DNA from: Euleptes europaea
Lineage: Eukaryota > Chordata > Lepidosauria > Squamata > Sphaerodactylidae
Length of the DNA stretch: 64,000 nt
Assembly: GCF_029931775.1 (NCBI RefSeq)
Contig: NC_079320.1
Location: 51,911,521 to 51,975,520 of the forward strand
Direction: 5' to 3'
The position numbers and the translations under genes are program-made. The notes below the pieces were generated by a model. That model saw only the letters and a list, made by a program, of their open reading frames with translations, did not search any database and was not told where the DNA came from. Of this stretch, positions 54,001 to 63,000 are shown piece after piece (position 1 is the first letter of the stretch; the number at the start of each line of letters is the position of its first letter).

Positions 54001-57000
54001 TACCATGTAAGCCAATTAACATAGTGTACTTTTAAGAAGAGATGTTACGGGGGGGAAACACACACAGTTCAAAGAATGAGCTCTTCTTCCATTGGCCCAC
54101 AGACTATCAATGAAGTATACTTATGGGATATAATAAAGGGGCTTACCTCCTGTACTAGTCAAGACATATCTATAACTAGGCCAGAGGGGAGTAAATCAGC
54201 AACATTCCTTTCAGTAACTTACAGTGCTACAAGCTTCACATTTATTTTATTTTATTTCATTTCCATCACACCCTTTCTCAGCCAGGGCCGGACTCAGGGT
54301 GGCTAGCAATAATAACACATTCATTAAAACACCAGCATAATAATGTACAAATATATAATTAATTAGTATCTATAATAATAACAATAATTAAATAATTTAA
54401 AATGGTGCCCTTAATTAAATAATTAAAAATAGTGGTTCCCACAGTTTAGTCTAGTTTAAATAAATTAGAGAGGGGAATCACTCTAGATCAGGGTGAGCTT
54501 GGTCTTGGAGAAGTAATATAAGGTTTTAATCAATCTCACTGCCTTGGTAAATGAGCCATTAACATAACAGGGTTTAACAGAGAAACATGACAATTTTAGA
54601 GGAAAATGTGTAGGTTTTGCTCAACAGGGGTGCCACATATTGGTTGAGGAAAAGGAGATTGACAGAAAAGAGGGAAATGAACACAGAGATGGCCCTTGTC
54701 CACTGCAGCTACCATACAACAGTTCAGGGCTACAAACTGGCAAGGTTAGCCACTTTAAACTGGTTCCCTGCATCCTTACTGTGACTGGATGGTTCTTTGC
54801 CTGTGTGAATCTTCTGGTGTGTTATCACTCAAACAATTCAAAATGAATAAAATACCTGAAAGTTTTTCTGCTTCGTAATAAAATGCAATGTTCTTTAACA
54901 AGAGATTGTCACTCAAATCCGGAAGGACAGAAAAATCAATATTCCATGAGGTTTGAGTAGCAAGATGTTCCAGAACAACATATTCACAAAGTTTATGCTG
55001 AAAGGAAATTTGTAAAACTCTTGAGTATAATTCATTTGCATAAACTTTGTGTTCCACTTCTCTGAAATGTTCAAAGCATCTTACAATAAATCAAAATGTA
55101 CATATATAAAATCCATTATAACTACAGAAAGATGCAGAGCAAAAAAATCTAGACATTTTCTAATTGAGTACCCTTCAAAATAAACAATATACGCACACAA
55201 AAACAGAGGAAGGGTTCCTCTTTGACCACCAAAAAGACTATGCTGGGGATCATGGGACAGGTATGGTCAAAAGCCATGTGGGACAGGGGCTGTAGTAAGG
55301 AGGGGAAGTAAGACTGGGTGTAAAGGCTGGCTGGATCCAACCCAGAATTCACATTGATACATGATGCCAATACACAACATCGCAGGAATAATGCCTGTAA
55401 ATTTTAAGACTTTAGTTTAGCTGGAGATTTAAGGATGTATACCATGAGTCTTCTTTTCTGAAAGAATTAAATATATTTTCATGACCTCAAGTATCCAAAT
55501 TATTTTATGGAACAAGTCAAGACTTTTCCCGTACTGCTTGTTTTGGTGCCACAAACATATAGGCTTATAGCTTTCAGAGTACACATAGTATACTCAGCAG
55601 GACCAGAGGAAAACCAAGTACTGGAAAGCATGTTTGATGTATTTCTAGGAGCCTTTGGCTATGTGCTAATAGTTGATGCATGCAGAGTTTGGCATTGTCC
55701 ACAGATCTTTATACAATCACCAAGATGCGTAACACTGGTAAAAATCAGAGGTTGTACTGTAGACAGACAGGAGCATCAGTCCTTAATATGTTTATGGCTC
55801 GGAACAGGATGGCTGAGCACATCCAAATGTATTTGCAAGGATGATTTCACATGAGTTCACTGTGCTGGAAGGATAACAGGACGTTTATTTGTCTACTTAT
55901 TTTAAGTACTTCTATGCCAATTTCTCTATGAAAATTACATTCAGAATGGTGTGCAGAATGTTCATTAAACTAATTGCATTACTGTGTAGTTTGCTTATTT
56001 GAAAATCTCCTTCACAGAGTAAAATGTTTGCCTAGGGTAGGTTTTCCCCTCCTTTCAATCAATAAAGCTATTTTATTGGTCTCATATCATTCTGAATGGA
56101 TGGGGAAAGACACAGTAGACTGCTTGCCTTGGCAACAGATCATGTTCTCTCTTGTAGGCGCTTCAGTTGTTATCAGTGATGCCATAACATAACCAAATCT
56201 GATAGGAATGTGAATAGAAAATCATAATCTCTCATCATAATCCTTTGCCTAATGGGCGATAATTTTTCAGGTCATGAAAATGTTCACAAAAATCAACTTC
56301 TGATTCAGTTGATTCCTAGTTAGAACCATTTTGAAAGGTAGCCAATAATAAGGATTCCTTTGTTTCAATATTTTTAACGTCTCTATAGCAGTGCCTACCT
56401 GTTGAATGAACAAGAACGTTTCTTCATTCCACTCATTTTTGATTAATCTGATCTGAGCTCGTTGTGAAAGGGGCAAGTGTTGAAGAAAAACCACACTGAG
56501 GCAATACATCCTAATTAGGTCTTCAGCTTCTTGCAGGGTTAATGCAGGTTTTCTCTTCAGTGAAGCACACACACAAAAGAAAATTTTATGAAACAGATAC
56601 TACAACCCATGTTTTGAAATGATGCCTTAACTGCCTTCCCACTTTGTAAATATTTTATATTATTGGTAAACTATTCTTCAAGAACGGCCACATATTCATT
56701 TAGTTCAGTGGTTCCCAAACTTTTCGGGCCACTGCCCCCTTGGTTCCACAAACTCAACCCGAGAGCCCCCTACCCTATCCAACAACACAGTTGAAGGGGC
56801 CCACCTCTAGCACACACACCCCTCTGCCCCTTGCCTCTTTGTGCCCCCCTAGGTAATCCCACCGCCCCCCAGGGGGTGGTGCTGCCCACTTTGGGAACCA
56901 CTGATTTAGTTGAATAAACTTCTAATTGACACCTTAGAAACACATCATTAGGTCAATTTTTAACTGAAAAACTAAAATGATAATTGTAGCCACCTTGATG

Positions 57001-60000
57001 GCCCCAAGGGACCCAGATGACATCGGAGCACTCCTGACAGCCCAGCCAGAATAAAAACTTGTCCAAGCCAGAGTTGCCAGCAGAAGGGCGGGTCCCACTA
57101 CAGCCAATTGCATAGACAAAAGTCAGTCGGGGTCAAAGGGGAGAGAACAGCTGGAGGAAGCAGCAAGCAAGATGAAGAAGGTAGCCATAGGCAGCACTGG
57201 TCCAAAGGAGGAGTTTGGTCTGGGCTAATGTGATGGGGAGTATCCTGCAGGCCATGAGAGGACTGCCGGAGCCAGAAGTGGCCCAAGAGGGACAGACCAC
57301 AGCACTCCTGCCAGTCATTTAATTTTTCATTTAATTTTTTTATTTAAAAATAAATATATGGGGAGGGTTAGGGGTCCCCATAGCAGCTATTTTGTGGAGG
57401 TGCCTAGTACTCTCTAACAATTCCAGAAGTGCCCATAGAACTCTGCAAGTTGTAGGGCTCCTAATCTATGCCCTGGCCATTTGTTTGAGAGTACTGGAAG
57501 TTGTTTATTGCTGAAAACTTGTCGGATAAGGGCAGTTATATGCAAGGCTGTGGCTCCTCCTGACTGTATTGAGAATATCCATGTCGGAACCACAACTTTT
57601 TGTAGCTGCTGGTACAGTAATGCAGTTCCTAAAGCTAGTGATGAACAGTAACTAGCTGGGAAATCACCATCCAAAATGACAGTAGGAAGGGAGTTTTTTA
57701 AAATGCATGCGCACAGGAATATTGTAGGTATGTAAAGTGCCAGCAAGTCACAACTGACGTATGGTGACCCTGTAGAGTTTTCAAGGCAAGTCACGATCAG
57801 ATGTGGTTTGCCATTGCCTGCCTCTGCATGGGCTGAAAGAGTTCTCAGGGAACTTAAGTTTCAGGTATATTAGACTGTTTTAAGCAGAAACTAACTTTTA
57901 CTAAGGAAGTTCTCACCTGTTTCACAGAAGAAGTTTGGTTGTCTTGACTGTACTTTTCTAAAATCAGTGAACATGTGACAATACAGACTATATATCGGAG
58001 ATCTTCTATCGCCTTCTGTAATGCAGTGATTTTTGCATGAACCTGACATTTCAGAACATAAGAGCAAACAGAGAAACAAGCTAACTCAATATTTTATTTT
58101 TTATAGAAGAGGTGGTTTTTATACTCCACATTTTCTCTACCTTTAAGGAGTCTCAAAGTGGCTTACAATCACCTTCCCTTTCCCTCCCCACTGCAGACAC
58201 TTTGTGAGGTACTTGGGGCTGAGAGAGTTCTGAGAAAACTGTGACTAGCCCAAGGTCACCCAGCAGGCTTAATATATAGGAGTGGGGAATCAAACCCGGT
58301 TCTCCAGATTAGAGTCCGCTGCTCTTAAGCACTATACCACGCTGGCTGTATAGAGGTAAAAGTATTTTTAAAAATCAAACTTTTTAAAATACCATCACAA
58401 ACATGCTTATGTGAAGAACAACAGGGTGGATCAAGGCAACTTTCTTCTTTCAGTTCCACCCACTTCCCCTCCTTACTGCAATCCCAAATCCAAGACAGCT
58501 CTTTCACATGCTGATAGTTTGCAATCAGATTCCATTCAAATTTAGAATCTCTTCCTTATGTTCAGACAATTTGAAGGGAGGAGGGAAATGCTTGAAACCT
58601 TACTTGTTAGAGATATTTCTAATGGAAGAGGCCCTGCCTTCTTTTCTAAGAACATAAGAAAGGCCCTGCGGGATCAGACCAAGGCCCATCAAGTCCAGCA
58701 GTCTGTTCATACAGTGGCCAACCAGGTGCCTCTAGGAAGCCACTAACAAGACGAGTGCAGCAGCACCATCCTGCCTGTGTTCCACTGCACCCAAAATAAT
58801 AGGCATGCTCCTCTGATACTAGAAAGAATAGGTATGCAGCATGCCTAATATCCATTCTAACTAACAGCCATGAATACCCCTCTCCTCCATGAATATGTCC
58901 ACTCCCTTCTTAAAGCCTTCCAAGCTGGCAGCCATCACCACATCCTGGGGCAGGGAGTTCCACAATTTAACTATGCGTTGTGTGAAAAAAATACTTCCTT
59001 TTATCTGTTTTGAATCTCTCACCCTCCAGCTTTAGCAGATGACCCCGTGTTCTAGTATTATGGGAGAGGGAGAAAAACTGTCTCCAAACCATGCATAATT
59101 TTATAGACCTCTTGTACTTTGAGAAGCATGAGGCTTTGTCCCTGGTTGCAAGGAACCAAATAACTCCAATTTCAAAAAAAGAACATTTGTCAAGTAGAGA
59201 AGTATAGAGCTCGACCACAAATTACAGAGGGGAAAAAAAGGGGGGGGACCTCTGATAGAAGAGGTTTTAAAAAAAAACTCTTTTGGGTCATCCACAGCAT
59301 CTGGCAAAACTTTGGCTCCAGTTCTTCTTCCCTCCAGTTACACTGTATTCAGTAGATTGTGACCTGCTTGCAAGGATTCTAGTTTTAACTGGTAGTCTAC
59401 TTAGTATATTTTGAGCATGTTAGTAATATTAGAAGGGAGGGAAGGTTGGGTGGGACAGCTTTGCAAACTGTGTAACATCTTGGCTGAGATTTTGCTTTCC
59501 CTTCCTGTTCCAGGTAGAAAGCTTTGGTCTAGCCAGAGGAATGAGTCCCTGGCATGAGCCAAAAAGCCAAAACAAAAGTAGTCCATGAATATCTACATTC
59601 ACAAATAATTATGATAAATTGTGAACATGTACGTTACCTTTGTGATCAAAGTTTCCAGAATTTTATCTCCAGAAAGAGAAAGGACTGCTTCTGAACAATA
59701 TCTCTTCATATATGTAACCAATGTTAGATACAAATTCTTAATCCCTGTTTTATGCTTAAAAGCAAAACACACACACACAAAATCATGAGCATAACGCATC
59801 CAGATTTCAAAGCTTCCATCTCCCACTAATGCCCCACTGAAATCTATTCAGGTTGCTATTGTTACTGTTCTTGCTGCTACTGCTCTTGTCATTATTATTA
59901 GGACAGGCATTTCACTTTGGGGCTATAGGATGCTACTGCATTTTCTGTACCACAACACAAAGCGCCAGTTACCAAAAAACTCAGAAATTCTGTATAAGGC

Positions 60001-63000
60001 ATGTTATATAAAGAACCCTATACAAATTATGCACAATAACCATTCTACTCAGGTGCTAGAGGGGGAATAACACCATGTAACTATGGAAGGTTTCATGCTT
60101 CTGACTTCTAAGATTCTTGTGCTGGAACCAGCATTTATTTCTTCAATATGAGGCTGTTATTCCCCCTCTAGCACCTAAGCAGAACGGTTATTGTGCAAAA
60201 GCCATTATATCATTCTATACAAAAGGTAACAATCATCTTACAAGTGGCTGTCGATGAATGCTCATGGAATTGTACTGCCAAAAAATAGTATTTCCTTTTT
60301 CTTCTTCATTCTTTTGATACCTCATCTCTCCTTCCCCCCACCCCCCAAACCAGGGTCAGGGGTTTCACAGATACTATTTTACTCCTAAGACTCCCTATCA
60401 AAATTTCTTTGCTACCTACATCTTAAAATAGGGTTCCCAGCTCTGGGTTGGGAAATTCTTGGAGATTTGCGGATTGGAGCCTGGGGAGGGAGTGGTTTGG
60501 GTAGGGAAGGAACTTCAGTGGGATATAATGCCATACAGTCCACCTTCCAAAGCAGCCATTTTCTCCAGGGGAGCTGATTCTTGTAACCTGGAGGCCAGCT
60601 ATACTTTCAAGAGATCTCCAGCCACCACCTGAAGACTGGCAACCCTACAAAACCAACTACGTACTAGCAATGACTGATTAATATCAGTGTGAACTGGAGC
60701 AAATCCATTTCACTTGCATAGTACACATTTTGCTCTTTGTACTTTGTGTGTGTAAAGTGCCGTCAAGTCGCAGCCAACTTATGGCGATCTCTTTTGGGGT
60801 TTTCATGGCAAGAGACTAACAGAGGTGGTTTGCCAGTGCCTTCCTCTGCATAGCAACCCTGGTATTCCTTGTTGGGTCTCCCACCCAAATACTAACCAGG
60901 GCTGACCCTGCTTAGCTTCTGAGATCTGATGAGATCAGGCTAACCTGGGCCATCACCTTGGCAAATTTCCAAATCCATATCTGCCAAAATAAGCAGGAGG
61001 GATGAAGGGTTGCTTATGGCAGTCACAGGTAGATTTTAGCCACTGTGCATAATACTCTTGTCTTCTAATACTAAATATCATTTTATGAAAGGCTGTGTTC
61101 ATTTAGTAAATTTGACAAGCCTTGGCTCAGTAGCAATCCTATGGATGGCAATGAGATGTTGCCCCTACATGTTAAAATACTCAATGGTTTTCAATGAGAG
61201 CACATTAGAACTGGAAAGACATTCACAGTAACATCCAAAATATTCAAGGGAAATCGATCTGGTGATTTCTCCTCAGCTATAACTAAGAGGAAATTCAGGG
61301 GATTCTTGTGACATAAATACTGCTCTTTTCTGATCCTACCATTTATCCCTAAAAAAACAGATGTGCCATTTTGTTACACAGGACACACCTCAGAGCTGTT
61401 GTTGAAACTAAATGGCCATGTTAATTAAAAAATGGTAATAAGGCCTATTTCCCTTTTGCTCACTGTAGGAGAATTATTCTACATTACCATTCACCTGTTG
61501 AAAAAAGCACCATTGATGGTATCCGCTATGGATATGATATCCATAAATTCTGATGGCATCTGATTCTTGTCCTGAAGTAAGTACAATGTTGATTCTATTT
61601 GACAATGTGTGAATAATACATATATGAAGAAAATTGGTCTGCAATTGATCCAGGCCTTCCTCAGCAATTATTAAGAAATAGGGATAGTTCTCCTCCAGAA
61701 AATGTTGCCAGTCGCTGCCTAAGCAGTTAGAAAACTCAGTATGTACAGGAGTTTGAGTGTTGTTTCTCAGATGAGTAATCAATGCAGTTCGCAAAGAAAG
61801 GAGATCAAGAGTTCTATAATATATATATTCTGCATCCTGCAAAAAAAGCAATTTGTATGTAATATTTTTAAACTCTACAGTAGCTGCCTCAGAACATTTA
61901 AAGAAATACATTCTTTGTTAGGAATTATATTAAGGTTGCAATCCCATTCTACTACAGTACATCCATGGTGGACCCACTAAAGTTGACTGAACTGAAGCAC
62001 ATACACAACCATACACATGATGGTAGATGACGGGCTGGATACTTTCGATTCTATTATGCAAACGATAGAGCTTTCCACCAACATAAGGAGCCTTTTGCTG
62101 GGTGCAAGGATACTATTATTATTTTATTTATTTTATTCTGGTTTTAATTGTCTTTCAACTATTATTGTAAGCCACCTTGAGCCATGAGAAAAGGTGGGGT
62201 TATTAATATTTTCATAAATAAATAAGGATCCACTACTGCCAGTGGAAGGCTCCTTGCACCAGTAGAAGGCTCTTCTATTAGCAGAATTAAAGGATCCAAC
62301 CATAACAGTTGTACTTACACAGCATTCCCTAGTATTTATTGGGAAACCTCTCTCTAGGACTGTTGGGTTGTTCAGAAGACCTATGAGGACTTTTTAGGCA
62401 ACGAGTTTTTGACCTGTTCAAAATCAGACTATCTGGATGGGAGAAAGGAGCTCATTTTGCAGTCACATGCTTGTTCATAAATCCAGAGTAAGCTCTGCAG
62501 CCACTATTTATTTATTTGATGTATCTGTAGCATGCCTTTTATCCAAAGAACTCAAGGTGATATAGAAGGGAACTTACATTTTCTTCTCATAATGATTCTA
62601 TGAGATAGGTTATGCTTACAAAAAATGACCAGCCTGAGATTACCCAGTGACCCTGAAAAAATGAGCATTTGACGCAGGTCATCTCCACACTCTACCCACT
62701 TATACTGTGCCCTCTCTCAGGAATCTTTATAACTGTAAAATCAACCAGTTTCACAAGAACAATAAAAATTCCATAAAATATTCTGCTTAAAGCAGACCGT
62801 GGCATAGCAGAGTGTGGCATAGTACAGTAAGTAATGCCCAAAGGTTGCAATTCCAAGTATACTCACTGAAAATTAAGTGCCACTGAAATCAATTAACTTG
62901 TTTCCCAGTAAACAAGACTGGGATTCAAAATCTGCAAGGCAGAGGAAAGCAGTGTTCTGCAAAGGAAGACTTAAAAGGTTCAGAGTGAGCTTTTAATGGC

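Noticed and set aside
60880-60957. A 5S rRNA gene
   Set aside because: Only part of 5S is present, it is diverged and is fused to a BovB-related SINE tail.
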